The notes: a model not told the origin generated them from the sequence alone. A DNA stretch of 64,000 nt from an uncultured Lachnospiraceae bacterium (GCA_947172645.1 CAMWBY010000008.1:97957-161956); one strand, 5' to 3'. Counted from the first letter of the stretch, positions 18,364-29,115 are shown. Numbers and translations: made by a program.

Positions 18364-18393
18364 TCTATAACAATATATGCGCTGCCGGAAGTT

Positions 18394-20472
18394 TTATTGC
18401 ACCGCCGCCTTTGGCGCATCTTTGATAAATCCGCAGTTTTCGTCAGAGCATACCAGTTTATTGCCTTTCTGCAATAAAATAGAACCGCACCTGTCGCATT
18501 TATCCGCCACCGGCCTCTGCCATACCATGAAATCGCATTCCGGATTATCGATACAGCCGTAGTACTTCCTGCCCTTCTTTGTCTTTTTCAGCACGATATC
18601 TTTGCCGCATTTCGGGCATTCCACCCCGATTTTTTCAAAGTAGGGCTTCGTGTTGCGGCACTCCGGGAATCCCGGACATGCCAGGAACCTGCCGTGGGGG
18701 CCGTATTTAATCACCATCTGCCTGCCGCACACATCGCAGAACTCGTCTGACAGCTCATCCGCGATTTCCACTTCGTCCAGTTCCTTTTCCGCCTTATCCA
18801 CCGCCTGGGCCAAATCCGGATAGAAATTCTCCACCACGGTCTTCCACTTGACGTTGCCTTCCTCCACGCCGTCCAGGAGCGCCTCCATAGTGGCGGTGAA
18901 ATTCACGTCCACAATGGAAGGGAACGCCTCCTTCATCATATTGTTCACCACTTCCCCAAGTTCCGTCACATAGAGATTCTTGTTCTCCTTGACAATATAG
19001 CGTCTGGCGAGGATTGTGGTGATGGTAGGCGCATAGGTGCTGGGACGCCCAATCCCAAGTTCTTCCATGGCGCGCACAAGGGACGCCTCCGTATAGTGGG
19101 GCGCAGGCTGCGTGAAATGCTGCTTTTCTTCCAACCCAATCAGGGATAATTTCGTATCGCTTGTTATCCCACGCATCAGGGTATTATTCTCTTCTTTCTC
19201 ATCGTCCTCGGTATAAACGCTCATAAATCCGTCAAACTTCACCTTGGACGCCGCCACCGTAAAACGCTGGCCGGCCGCGTCAATTTTCACCGACGTCGTC
19301 TCGTACACGGCGGGCGCCATACGGCTTGCCACAAATCTTTTCCAAATCAGCTGATAAAGCCTGAACTGGTCCCTGGACAAAGATTCCTTTATCTCAATCG
19401 GCATCCTGCCGATATCGGTGGGGCGGATTGCCTCGTGGGCATCCTGTATCTTCTGTCCGCTCTTCCTCTCCTGTTCCGCGCCCGCAGCGTATTCGGAGCC
19501 AAACTTCTCCGTAATAAAAGCCCTGGCCGCCGTCTCCGCCTCCTCGGACACCCTGGTGGAGTCCGTACGCAGGTATGTGATGATACCCGCCGTGCCATTG
19601 CCCTTAATATCTATGCCTTCGTATAGCTGCTGCGCCAGACGCATCGTCTTCTGGGTAGAGAAATTCAGTACTTTGCTTGCCTCCTGCTGTAAAGTGGAGG
19701 TGGTAAAAGGCAGCGGCGCCTTCTTCACCCGCTCGCTGTTCTTCACCGAGGACACATGATACTCCGCATGGTCCAGCAGTTTCTTGATTTGTTCCAGTTC
19801 TTCCTTTGAGCCGATGGTTTTCTTCTCATCCGCCGTCCCGTAATACTTGGCCAGCATCGGCTTCTTCTCCCCCTCAACGGAAAAAGAAGCGTCCAACGTC
19901 CAATACTCCTCCGGAATAAAAGCATTGATTTCGTCTTCCCTGTCACAGATAATGCGCAGCGCCACGGACTGCACGCGCCCCGCGCTTAAGCCTCTCTTGA
20001 CCTTCGCCCAAAGCACCGGAGAAATCTTATAACCCACCATGCGGTCCAGGCAGCGGCGCGCCTGCTGCGCGTCCACCAGGTCCATATTAATCTCTCTGGC
20101 ATGTTTCAGCGATTCCTTCACCGCGGTTTTGGTAATTTCATTGAAAGTAATACGGTATACTTTCTTGTTCTCCAGTTTCAGGGCCGCAAGCAGGTGCCAT
20201 GAAATGGCCTCCCCCTCGCGGTCGGGGTCCGTCGCAAGATACACTTTCTCGGCTTTCTTCACTTCCTTGCGCAGGTTCGCCAGGATGTCGCCCTTACCTC
20301 TAATCGTGATATACTTAGGCTCGAAGTCATGTTCCACGTCGATGCCAAGAACGCTGCGCGGCAAATCCCGCACATGCCCGTTGCTGGCAGCGACCTCATA
20401 ATTCGCGCCCAGGAATTTCTTGATGGTCTTCACCTTGGCAGGTGATTCCACTATTACCAAATACTTTGCCAT
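18394..20472 (-). CDS. topA: TopA, DNA topoisomerase I
   Basis: A 692-residue type IA topoisomerase that relaxes negative supercoils. The N-terminal Toprim domain begins MAKYLVIVESPAKVKTIKKF and contains DPDREGEAI (about 80). The active-site tyrosine is in TYLRTDSTRVS (about 300). Three C-terminal C4 zinc ribbons follow (CDVC...CPGFPEC, CPKC...CIDNPEC, CDRC...CSDENC, about 575-685). It is usually next to dprA; here a pilus locus lies between. Confidence 0.97.
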   Translation of the reverse strand: MAKYLVIVESPAKVKTIKKFLGANYEVAASNGHVRDLPRSVLGIDVEHDFEPKYITIRGKGDILANLRKEVKKAEKVYLATDPDREGEAISWHLLAALKLENKKVYRITFNEITKTAVKESLKHAREINMDLVDAQQARRCLDRMVGYKISPVLWAKVKRGLSAGRVQSVALRIICDREDEINAFIPEEYWTLDASFSVEGEKKPMLAKYYGTADEKKTIGSKEELEQIKKLLDHAEYHVSSVKNSERVKKAPLPFTTSTLQQEASKVLNFSTQKTMRLAQQLYEGIDIKGNGTAGIITYLRTDSTRVSEEAETAARAFITEKFGSEYAAGAEQERKSGQKIQDAHEAIRPTDIGRMPIEIKESLSRDQFRLYQLIWKRFVASRMAPAVYETTSVKIDAAGQRFTVAASKVKFDGFMSVYTEDDEKEENNTLMRGITSDTKLSLIGLEEKQHFTQPAPHYTEASLVRAMEELGIGRPSTYAPTITTILARRYIVKENKNLYVTELGEVVNNMMKEAFPSIVDVNFTATMEALLDGVEEGNVKWKTVVENFYPDLAQAVDKAEKELDEVEIADELSDEFCDVCGRQMVIKYGPHGRFLACPGFPECRNTKPYFEKIGVECPKCGKDIVLKKTKKGRKYYGCIDNPECDFMVWQRPVADKCDRCGSILLQKGNKLVCSDENCGFIKDAPKAAVQ

Positions 20473-20514
20473 AGCATATTCCCCTGTTTTTGTTTTGCTC
20501 TATCAACGTGAACC

Positions 20515-20543
20515 ACTATACACTAAATTTTTTATGCTGACAA
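20515..20543 (-). promoter_or_regulatory. Predicted sigma-A promoter of topA
   Basis: Minus strand TTGTCA (20543-20538), 17-base spacer, TATAGT (20520-20515), about 43 bases before the topA start. It lies in the 107-base gap after the pilus locus, so topA need not depend on read-through from it. Confidence 0.65.
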
Positions 20544-20579
20544 GAGGGAAAAAGTTATAAAAATGTGAAACAACGCGCA

Positions 20580-23500
20580 CTATTCCAGAAGGAAAAGCTG
20601 CGCCCTGTTCAGAGATACCGCGCCGCAGCCGGTCGCCCGGTAAGTTCTGCCGCCTCTCTTAAAATCCGACGTCACGACGACATAAATATCCCCCTTGTCC
20701 TTACCGGCGTTTGCCCTAAGAGCCGTCACCGGGGCCTGTATCCGATAAGTCTTTCCCGCCTGCAGGCCGCTTTCGTCCGCCTGTACCAGTTGATTGTCCT
20801 GTACCGTCCACAGGCCGGACTCAAACGGTACGGCCCTGGCGGTCCCGCCGCCTAAGTCAATTTCTTCCCCCTCCGGGTCCTCATAGTAGAAGTGGATTTG
20901 CGTACTTTTATCCATGGCGATATTGCCGTCCGCAAACCGGAAATAGACGTCCACCGTGCTGTCCAGCATTCCCGAAACACTGTCCGCCGCATCTGTCCAT
21001 TCCTGGTCGAAGGGCACCGATATGCTCTGCAGGCGCGCGGAATCCGGCGCAAACCCCGATACCACGTCCACATCCGGCCCGTGTATCCCCGCGGCGTAAG
21101 CCGCCGTCAGGACATTGGCAAAAAGTTTACACTCTGCGCTTCCTTCCACGCCCTCGGGCGTCTTATGATTTTTTCCGTCATAGGTATATGGATACCGGCT
21201 TTGTCCGAGCCAGACCACATTCCCCTTGCTGTAACAATAGTAATTGTTGCGGGCGTCCCTTGGCGAAACGCCATAGGCCGAATCCGCATTGCTGCCTCCC
21301 AGGGTATACCATGCCGTCACATAAGGGGCGCCGCCATCTTCCAAAACATCGCAATCAAGCAGATAATCCGCGGCCCGCAACGCGCTCCTGGCGCCGAAAC
21401 CAAAGGCCTCGCATTCCATGCGGTATGGATAATAAGCAATACTTCCCTCATTCGCCTGCTCGCACTGCAAAGACGCCTGCGGTGCAAACATATCGGGCCG
21501 AAGCCCGCCATAGCGGTAATAACCTGACGCGCCGCCCGCTCCGAGGCTTACATACGTCCTGTTTTCTTCTTCCTGTCCTAACAGTCCCGCACCAAGCCCC
21601 ATCCTGTCGCCATCGCTGTTCTGGCTGCACACAAGCAGGCTTCTTCCTTCCTCTGCATAATTTGCAACGGCGGCGGTCACCGAATCAACGGTAAGGATAT
21701 TATCCATAGTCAGCACCACCACATCCCACTCTCCGAGATAACCGCTGTTCTCTTCCAGTCTTTTCGCCAATTCTCCCGGCGTAACCGTCTCAAACTGCAA
21801 GGACATATTGCAAATCCCCTCTATGCCCTGTAAATAATATGCCAATACGGAATTTTCTTTATGCGCATAAATTTCCTGTAAACTGATTTCGGGGTCTTCA
21901 GACGCTCCCGCAACCTGCAATACCTTCACCTCTTTCCCGTATGCGGCATTGTCCAACTCAAAATATCCCTGTACGCTGTCGCGCCTGAACCGGTTCCCCG
22001 CATCCCTGATTTCCAGTTTCCAAGGCAGTATGCCCGGCCCCATTCCGTCAAAAGCGACAACAATCTCATTACCGTTGTCAGTATATCCCCACAATTCCTC
22101 TTCCGAATCGAACATGCCGTCGTAATTTGTGTCGGCATACAGATGCACAGACACATCCCCCGGATATTCTCCGCCTCTCTTATTCCTGACCTCATAGGCA
22201 ATCCGCCCCTGGTATGCGCCGTCTCCGTCGGGTTTAAGACACTGCACTTTAGGCGTCTCTTTGCCATCCGGCGCAGGCAGCCTAAGCCTCGGCCTGTCAG
22301 CCTTCATCTGAGCCACAAACACCGGGTTAGACACGGCGTCCGATACCGTGTAAATGCGCTCCCTGAGCCTGTCGTCCGAAACCGCCCGGCTCAGGAAACG
22401 GTACATCACAGTCCCCTTGTCAATATACCTGTCATTGATATCATCCGCTTCCGCCCTCTGGGCCGTCCCCTTTCTGAAGCAGTTATCCTCCACCAGAACA
22501 GGATATCCCGCCTCCATATATTCCAGCAAATCCGCCATTTTCTGCGCCGTGATGTCATTGCCGTCATAAATGCCTACTCCGGATTCGTCGCCGGTATGAT
22601 ACGCTTTCCCTTTTAACTCTTCATTATTATATACCGGACTTCTAAACATATCGCCGCCCAGATTCAGCCTCTGGCCGTCAAGGCCGATAAACACCATATC
22701 ATAGACGCTGTTTATGTCCTCCCGCTCGCCGTTGAACTGCGCCGCGGACTTCACATGGGTATCAACGTTAAAAGTCTTTCTGCTGTACAGTATCTGCTTC
22801 CCTGCCTGCATCCTGTCCGTCTTCCAGTACAGTTTGGTATTGCCCCCGTCATCCACTGTCCGGTGCAAATCAGAAGACAGATTGGCGCTGGGCTGTATCT
22901 CAAGGATGCATAAATCGTCAAACTCCCCGGCAGTGCCGACAGAATAGTTGATAATATACTGAATGGCCCGCGCCTTGCTGACAGAAACAGATATCTTGTC
23001 TTCTTCCGGCAGCGTCATATTCTCCGCCTTTATCGCCGCGGTTACCTCTCCAAAGCCTGCCGCCGTCTCATCCTTGTCAAATTCCTCATGAAAGTCCTCA
23101 TAGATTAGCGGCACACTGCCTTTTACCATATAGATATTCTTATTTACATAATGACACCCGTTATCTTCTCTGTCCGGAAACTCCTCCGTCTTATCTATAT
23201 TCATTTTCAGGTTATCCATCAGATTTCCGTTTTGATTCATCATCCCGTAGAAGGCCGACAAATCCTCTTTCATAAATGTCCGGGCAAGATATTGGTAATT
23301 AGTGTCCTTATAATCATCCTGGACTGTGGCGTCATAGTCTACGATAACGGGCATCATCCCTTCCGCCGCACGCCTTAAGATTTCGCCGGCCGCATCTTCG
23401 TCCATATCCCCTATGCCGCCGTCCACCTTGCCAATATAGTCCATACCGGACAGAAGGCTACCGGAACCCTCCGTCCCGCCTGTCAGGCTAAAAAACGGAT

Positions 23501-25601
23501 TCCCGTTCAACCCGTTCTCAAGATAGACCAAATCCGCCTCGGCAGCCATCTCCACGGTCACTTCATCCGCCCTCACTGTCTCCACCTCTAACATGAAGGA
23601 ATCCCGCTCGTTATCTCCGCCCGAAAGGGAATGAAATACATATTCTTTCAGCCAGTCATTGGCGCTGCGGCATCTGATATACACCGGCGCGTTTATCACC
23701 TCTATGGCGCTCCCCGCGTCCGCCGCCAGGGGAGTCAGCTTATAGTCTCCCCGCCCGTCGCCGACATAAAGAAAGGTTGGGATATTATCTGCACAATCCA
23801 TAAAACTTAACCGGTCGATTCCCTCCGGTTCTTCCGTCGTCTCCCGTGACGCCATGTCATAGGCGTCAAAAGGGCGCATTTGGCCCTTAACCGGCTCCCT
23901 GCGTTCTATTTGGTACAAAATCCCACTGGCGGCGGACACATCTTCCGCCCGCCCAAACACTACCACATAATACTCCCTGTCCAAATTGCCGACCGGAACC
24001 CATTCTTCTTCGTTGTCGCCATCCACCGCCTCATCACTGTCAGGCGTATCCGGCATCGCTGCGTCCGTACCATCGTTCTCCGGTGCATCTGCATTCCCGG
24101 AGACATCTTGCGCCACCAATTCGCGCCATCCGTCTGCGCCTGCGCCGTTGTCTCTATCTGTACCTGCGCCACTGTCGCCATCCGCGCCCGCGTTGTCGCC
24201 CCTGTGACCTGTATCCGTGCTGCCGTCGCCGTCTGCACCCGAACCGCCGTCCCCTATCCCGGTATCTCCTGAGCCGTCATCATCCGTATCTGTATCGCCG
24301 TCCTGTGCGCCGTCCTCGCCATCACCCGTGCCTGCGTCTCCGTCCCCATCCGTGTCGTCATCCTGTGCGCCGTCACTGCCATCCTGGACACCGTCGCCGT
24401 CCCCGCCTGTATTGTCATCCTGTGTCTCATCTTTGTCCGCGTCTGTATCGCCGCCCTGCGCGTCGTCCCCACCATCACCCGTTCCTGCGTCTCCGTCCCT
24501 ATCCGTGTCGTCATTGCCATCCTGCGTCGCGTCCCCGTCCCCGCCTGTATCGCCGTCCAGTGTCCCGCTGCTGTCGCCTGTATCCGTGCTGCCATCTTCG
24601 CTGCCGCCCTCTGCGCTTCCATCCTCCGGGTCTTTATCACCGCCCTCATTGTCATTGTTATCCGGCGTACCAAAATAGTCTGCGTCCTTCCCATATATAA
24701 CCTGCGCCACGGTCCCCGCATATTCGTATTTGCCCTCCCCGTCGAGGCAGTACAGCCCCGTGGCATAGGAATAACTTCCTATATCATATGCATGTACGCT
24801 CTGCGCCTCATACAATTCCATACCTTCCTCCGGCTGCTCCACGGCAGAGAATACCAGATGCCAGGCTCCGTCCGCATTATGTTCATATACTTCCGCGCCC
24901 GTGCCGCCTGACGACAGGCCCTCCAGCGCAACATAATCATATCCCCCGGCGTCTTCACCCGGACGAATCTTTTCATATGTCCCCTGGAACATTCCCTCCG
25001 GCATTCCTGCCATGGCAGTCGCATCGATGTTCTCCGCATCCTCTATATACTGGCTGTCAAACACCATTTCCCATCCTTCTGCTTCGCCGGAGACATCATG
25101 AATACCGCCATAGGCTTCCTCGTACTGAATCCAGGGGAAATTGTCTACTGCATCCCGGGAAACTATCTTGTGAAATAGCGTCTCTCTGTTCACCCTGCAA
25201 CGAAATGCCAGATTTTGGAATGCCACTGCAAAATCTTGTGTGAGAGGCGTCTGTCCATCTGCCAGATAACCCAGCGTCCCTGTAGAAAAACAGCGTCTCT
25301 CCACTCCCGTCGTGTTTCCCGTATCGTCTGTTATCTGCACGTCATAAAATACCGACGATGGGACGATATCGAGAATTTTATAAGGGTTATCCTCGTCATG
25401 CCCCTCCACAGTCTCGCCGATTCCTGCAAAAGATTCCTTCGCCATAACGGGAACCGGTCTCAGGCAACAGGCCACCTGATAACTGGCCCAAACCGCCGCG
25501 GACAGTACGCACACCGCCAGGACAGCGACAAATATCCCAAAGACATAGCCGGTTCCTTTTATCTTATTCAGTTGTATGCCGCCTCTTTTGTGCTTCTTCA
25601 T
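20580..25601 (-). CDS. Very large secreted/membrane-anchored protein with Asp/Gly-rich segment (DUF5057-like)
   Basis: A 1673-residue protein, last gene of the pilus locus. One N-terminal hydrophobic helix (about 17-44) after a Lys/Arg-rich start gives an extracellular topology. NPYKILDIVPS (about 72-82) resembles the opening of DUF5057-type proteins of Lachnospiraceae. Residues ~313-520 are extremely rich in Asp, Gly, Thr and Ser with DxDxDG-like spacing, which could bind calcium or act as a flexible linker. Folded-looking regions flank it. The C-terminal part (about 1515-1673) looks Ig/beta-sandwich-like. Seventeen bases separate it from the 955-residue pilin-like gene, so it is probably co-transcribed and may decorate or tip the pilus. 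Its function is unknown. Confidence 0.8.
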   Translation of the reverse strand: MKKHKRGGIQLNKIKGTGYVFGIFVAVLAVCVLSAAVWASYQVACCLRPVPVMAKESFAGIGETVEGHDEDNPYKILDIVPSSVFYDVQITDDTGNTTGVERRCFSTGTLGYLADGQTPLTQDFAVAFQNLAFRCRVNRETLFHKIVSRDAVDNFPWIQYEEAYGGIHDVSGEAEGWEMVFDSQYIEDAENIDATAMAGMPEGMFQGTYEKIRPGEDAGGYDYVALEGLSSGGTGAEVYEHNADGAWHLVFSAVEQPEEGMELYEAQSVHAYDIGSYSYATGLYCLDGEGKYEYAGTVAQVIYGKDADYFGTPDNNDNEGGDKDPEDGSAEGGSEDGSTDTGDSSGTLDGDTGGDGDATQDGNDDTDRDGDAGTGDGGDDAQGGDTDADKDETQDDNTGGDGDGVQDGSDGAQDDDTDGDGDAGTGDGEDGAQDGDTDTDDDGSGDTGIGDGGSGADGDGSTDTGHRGDNAGADGDSGAGTDRDNGAGADGWRELVAQDVSGNADAPENDGTDAAMPDTPDSDEAVDGDNEEEWVPVGNLDREYYVVVFGRAEDVSAASGILYQIERREPVKGQMRPFDAYDMASRETTEEPEGIDRLSFMDCADNIPTFLYVGDGRGDYKLTPLAADAGSAIEVINAPVYIRCRSANDWLKEYVFHSLSGGDNERDSFMLEVETVRADEVTVEMAAEADLVYLENGLNGNPFFSLTGGTEGSGSLLSGMDYIGKVDGGIGDMDEDAAGEILRRAAEGMMPVIVDYDATVQDDYKDTNYQYLARTFMKEDLSAFYGMMNQNGNLMDNLKMNIDKTEEFPDREDNGCHYVNKNIYMVKGSVPLIYEDFHEEFDKDETAAGFGEVTAAIKAENMTLPEEDKISVSVSKARAIQYIINYSVGTAGEFDDLCILEIQPSANLSSDLHRTVDDGGNTKLYWKTDRMQAGKQILYSRKTFNVDTHVKSAAQFNGEREDINSVYDMVFIGLDGQRLNLGGDMFRSPVYNNEELKGKAYHTGDESGVGIYDGNDITAQKMADLLEYMEAGYPVLVEDNCFRKGTAQRAEADDINDRYIDKGTVMYRFLSRAVSDDRLRERIYTVSDAVSNPVFVAQMKADRPRLRLPAPDGKETPKVQCLKPDGDGAYQGRIAYEVRNKRGGEYPGDVSVHLYADTNYDGMFDSEEELWGYTDNGNEIVVAFDGMGPGILPWKLEIRDAGNRFRRDSVQGYFELDNAAYGKEVKVLQVAGASEDPEISLQEIYAHKENSVLAYYLQGIEGICNMSLQFETVTPGELAKRLEENSGYLGEWDVVVLTMDNILTVDSVTAAVANYAEEGRSLLVCSQNSDGDRMGLGAGLLGQEEENRTYVSLGAGGASGYYRYGGLRPDMFAPQASLQCEQANEGSIAYYPYRMECEAFGFGARSALRAADYLLDCDVLEDGGAPYVTAWYTLGGSNADSAYGVSPRDARNNYYCYSKGNVVWLGQSRYPYTYDGKNHKTPEGVEGSAECKLFANVLTAAYAAGIHGPDVDVVSGFAPDSARLQSISVPFDQEWTDAADSVSGMLDSTVDVYFRFADGNIAMDKSTQIHFYYEDPEGEEIDLGGGTARAVPFESGLWTVQDNQLVQADESGLQAGKTYRIQAPVTALRANAGKDKGDIYVVVTSDFKRGGRTYRATGCGAVSLNRAQLFLLE

Positions 25602-25618
25602 TTGAGCGCCTCTTCCGT

Positions 25619-28486
25619 TCAGTCTGTCTTAATCCACCTGGTTCCGCCGGATGCGCACTGCCACTTCCCATAGACCGCGAACGGCGTCCCTCTCTGCTTC
25701 AATGTAACCGTGTACACATCCGTGCTGTCATCGTAATCATATTCCGCCGTCATATCCGCCCACTCGGCCTTCTCGCCAATGGAATCGGACGCATCGTAGA
25801 GCAGATACCCCCGTATCTCTTTCTCAAAACGGCTCCCCTGCCACGACGGAAAACCATCCTCCGACGGGAGTGGAAATTCCATCTTCCACAGCCGCCCGTC
25901 TATGGAAAATTCAATGCATTCCTTCCAATGGGAGACACAGACCGTGGTTCCATATTGTACGGCCGACCACTTATCTTTTCCCGCCTCACATTTGTAAACG
26001 CCGTGATTGTACAAAAATTCCATTTTCCCCTTCGTTTCCCTGGATGACAAGCTGACCGTATAACTGTCCGCAGAACCGTTGACGCCCGGCAGGTATTTGC
26101 ATGTCACCGTCACGCTCCCGTTGCCAAGACTCCCAAGCTTATCCCCATCCTTCGTATATTTCCCGATGGAATACTCCCTGCTCTGTTCCTCCGGGTTCTT
26201 CAGCCCAAAGGGAAAATCCCTGTCTGACGGCACGGGAAAAGAAGCCCAACGCTCCTGTCCGTCCTCGTCCGGCAGACGGAGGTTTAGCCCCGTATCAATC
26301 TTCAAAGTTATCGTACATTGAGGCTGCTCATAATAATGCTTCGCAAAATCCGTCCCGAAGTTATGCTTAAGCAAATAGTTATAGGCTCTGCTATCGAAAC
26401 TGTTCTGGTACTCATACCCTGCCACAATATGATAGGTTCCACATGCCTGCGCCATGTTATTATCATGATTCTTCCGGATAAACGGGTCTTCTGTCAGGTC
26501 GCCGTCCGGGTGAATCGAAATACAGCCTCCCGGAAACTGGTCCGTCTCATACGACATTGTCTCAGGATTGTACCCGCAGACCCGCGCCCACTTACCCCTA
26601 TCCTCCCCCTCGCCTTTATAAACCGTGAACCTGATATTACGAAGGATGTCCTCCTCTCTTATATTGCGCACATTGCCAATCCACACCTTCTCTAAAACCC
26701 TGTCGCTTTCGCTTGTGAAGGAAAAGCGTTCGTAATAACCTGCGTTATCATTCGGATAATCTACGCCGTTGCACCTGAGCGAAATGGAGGGAGGGTCTAA
26801 CCTTCCGTAAAACAACGCGCTTGCCTGATAACGTTCTCCTATATATTTGCCTGACGCGACGTCGGTGTGCGCCATATATTCATCCACAATCACATTTCCG
26901 CCATCTTCTTTACACCCGTCAATCTCCCCGTTACGGTTTCCCACCGCCTCATTGGATACCGGCACCAAAAGCTGAAAAAATATCTGATAGGGGCGGTTCA
27001 TCTCCAACCCAAACATATCCGGGGAAAAACGGATATTTTTTCCTTCCGTATAGTACATTGCCACCCGGTCGCCCGCCGCCATATTACTGTCTAATTCCCT
27101 TATCCGCACACAGATAACATACCTGTCCCAGTCCCGCAACCCATCATACATATAATCATAAGTCATCCCGGTCGACCCATCGTTGTCCGTACCGAATTTC
27201 AATCCGGTCTGCATGGGATAGTCGCCTGTAACGCCTTCCGTAACCCTAAGCGTCAGCCTGCCGTTTACCGGCGTCCCGCCGGACGCTCCTCTTGCTTTTG
27301 TCCCGTATCTTCCGCTCTTGGAGACAGCCAGTGCAGAAGAAGCCTCAATCACAATCTCATCCCCGGCGTTGGCGTTCGAGGCAATCCTGATTTCCGCCCT
27401 TTTGCCGTCCGACGACACAATCTCCGCCGGGCTGTGCCCTACAATTTTCCAACCGCACAGTTCCCAATCTTTATCCAGGTCATCCGCCATGCATCCCTGG
27501 GCGGCGCAACGGCTGCCTAACAGGCTGCCCGCCGCGCATCCTTCCACCGTAACCGTACTGCCGGGTTTCATGCTTCCTGCGGCGCGGCTTAAGTTTACCC
27601 CCGTAACGCGCTTGATATTCACATGTACTTCCTTCGTGATATTCTCGTCCTTGTATGCCCCGCAAGTAACCTTCACGGTAAAGCTTTGCCTCGTCTCCTC
27701 TCTTCCGACTACCAGGTTGCCGTCCTCCGTGATGGAGGAACCGTTTTCTTCCTTCCCGCCCATCTCCCATCTGACCGGCCTATCCTTGTCTGGGCCATTC
27801 ACCACGGGCGCAGGAAATGTATAATGGTCCCCCGGTTCGAGTATAACGTCAGCCGGCGGCGTAATCGTAAACGTATCCGCTTTCTTCATAGGCTCCACTT
27901 GAATCCGGTTGAGCGCAACCCGGTTACGCACCGTCACATTGTTAGAAGTCGTATACTTCCTGCCACCGTTCTCAAAAGTCATGGAAATCATGACAACCCT
28001 GTTCTCTTCAAACCGTGAAATATCAAAATGCACTTCTTTCACGTGCTGTGCCAGAAGCGCCCTGTCATCATCGTCGAAAACCGGCTCCGGGCAGTCGGCG
28101 TCTATCACGGTATCGCTTGTGCAAAAATAAATCGCTTCCTCTTCCTTGTTCCAGTCAAAGCGATAACTCGGGTTGTCATTGCTGCCACCTTTCCTGTTGA
28201 TGACAACAAGGATTTTTGCCTCCGGCTCACCGGCGAACTCAGAATCTTTGAGAACCATCTGCGTCCCGTCACCGTAATTGATGCTGTCCGTCGTATCAAT
28301 GATAACATCTGAAATTTGATTCAGTGCAAGCTGTGCCTCCTGTTGCAGCATGATATCTATATTGGCGGAAGTATAATTCCTGGAGCTGACAATGATAAAA
28401 CCGGAGACCGCTATCATCACGATTGCCAGAATCGCTACCGCTATGATAAGCTCCACAAGCGTGAAACCGTTTTCGTCACTCTTCAT
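25619..28486 (-). CDS. Giant pilin-like protein with type IV prepilin signal (PilW-like N-terminus)
   Basis: A 955-residue protein beginning MKSDENGFTLVELIIAVAIL: a short basic/acidic leader, Gly before Phe, and Glu at +5, which is the class III prepilin-peptidase signal. Residues ~7-35 form the N-terminal pilin helix. The rest, more than 850 residues, is beta-rich and extracellular, with an Ig-like segment near ADVILEPGDHYTFPAP (about 215-230). Ordinary pilins have 120-250 residues, so this is likely a minor pilin carrying a large exposed domain, such as a tip adhesin. AAAGGAG precedes the ATG. Specific fold and ligand are unknown. Confidence 0.85.
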   Translation of the reverse strand: MKSDENGFTLVELIIAVAILAIVMIAVSGFIIVSSRNYTSANIDIMLQQEAQLALNQISDVIIDTTDSINYGDGTQMVLKDSEFAGEPEAKILVVINRKGGSNDNPSYRFDWNKEEEAIYFCTSDTVIDADCPEPVFDDDDRALLAQHVKEVHFDISRFEENRVVMISMTFENGGRKYTTSNNVTVRNRVALNRIQVEPMKKADTFTITPPADVILEPGDHYTFPAPVVNGPDKDRPVRWEMGGKEENGSSITEDGNLVVGREETRQSFTVKVTCGAYKDENITKEVHVNIKRVTGVNLSRAAGSMKPGSTVTVEGCAAGSLLGSRCAAQGCMADDLDKDWELCGWKIVGHSPAEIVSSDGKRAEIRIASNANAGDEIVIEASSALAVSKSGRYGTKARGASGGTPVNGRLTLRVTEGVTGDYPMQTGLKFGTDNDGSTGMTYDYMYDGLRDWDRYVICVRIRELDSNMAAGDRVAMYYTEGKNIRFSPDMFGLEMNRPYQIFFQLLVPVSNEAVGNRNGEIDGCKEDGGNVIVDEYMAHTDVASGKYIGERYQASALFYGRLDPPSISLRCNGVDYPNDNAGYYERFSFTSESDRVLEKVWIGNVRNIREEDILRNIRFTVYKGEGEDRGKWARVCGYNPETMSYETDQFPGGCISIHPDGDLTEDPFIRKNHDNNMAQACGTYHIVAGYEYQNSFDSRAYNYLLKHNFGTDFAKHYYEQPQCTITLKIDTGLNLRLPDEDGQERWASFPVPSDRDFPFGLKNPEEQSREYSIGKYTKDGDKLGSLGNGSVTVTCKYLPGVNGSADSYTVSLSSRETKGKMEFLYNHGVYKCEAGKDKWSAVQYGTTVCVSHWKECIEFSIDGRLWKMEFPLPSEDGFPSWQGSRFEKEIRGYLLYDASDSIGEKAEWADMTAEYDYDDSTDVYTVTLKQRGTPFAVYGKWQCASGGTRWIKTD

Positions 28487-28557
28487 GGTCTGTGCTCCTT
28501 TCCGTCCAACCTAACGCTACCTCCCGCAGCGTCTTCCAAAAAATTAAATTACAATCG

Positions 28558-29115
28558 TTACGGAACGGCGATAAGTTCTTTCGTAGTTCTGCCCGTCAGT
28601 TCTTCCAGGTGAATATGGTAGTTCTTACTCCCACCTTGTATGTAAATGTCCGAGATATTTGTCTCTTCTCTGAAAGAACCGGAACTTCTGTCGAAATGAA
28701 TCTCCCACATCCCGATTTCCAAAGCCGCCGCATCTGCCGCCTTAACGGGGATATCGTCGCTGCCGTTTGAGGAACCGACACTGCATCTTCGCGCGCCGAT
28801 TTTCCGGGCCCCCTCACTCTCCGTTATCCATGGCGCCCCTTCTTCTTCCCTTGTCTGCAACTCGCTGTAAACATTCCCGTCGCTTCCCCTGTATATGACC
28901 AGTTTCACATTCCCCTGTCCTTCGCTCATGGCGGCAACCTTACACGCCGCTATAGCGTTCGTAATGCCATCCGCACATGTCCTGGCGTCGGCGCCGGAGA
29001 CAAGACCTGCCGACAGCGTAAACGTGACGGTAAGCGCCGCGGCAACCGCTATAACAATTATCAATTCCATAAGGGAATACCCTCCGTCATCCCCACATGT
29101 CCGCATTGTGCCCAT
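28558..29115 (-). CDS. Minor pseudopilin, GspH/PilU-like
   Basis: A 185-residue protein with prepilin signal DDGGYSLMELIIVIAVAAAL: cleavage after Gly, then Tyr and Glu at +5. The size and arrangement (helix, then SGADARTCADGITNAIAAC) resemble GspH/FimT-type minor pseudopilins, which prime pilus assembly. Two possible ATGs (29115 and 29106) differ by three residues and neither has a strong ribosome site. It lies between two giant pilin-like genes in the same operon. Confidence 0.85.
   Translation of the reverse strand: MGTMRTCGDDGGYSLMELIIVIAVAAALTVTFTLSAGLVSGADARTCADGITNAIAACKVAAMSEGQGNVKLVIYRGSDGNVYSELQTREEEGAPWITESEGARKIGARRCSVGSSNGSDDIPVKAADAAALEIGMWEIHFDRSSGSFREETNISDIYIQGGSKNYHIHLEELTGRTTKELIAVP

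Noticed and set aside
24040..24670. Possible CRISPR-like repeat
   Set aside because: The repetition is codon-based and irregular, with no constant repeat length or unique spacers, and lies inside a coding frame.
24083..24700. Plus-strand open frames rich in His/Arg/Pro or Ser/Pro
   Set aside because: They are the complement of the GAC/GGC-rich repeat coding the Asp/Gly tract of the minus-strand protein.
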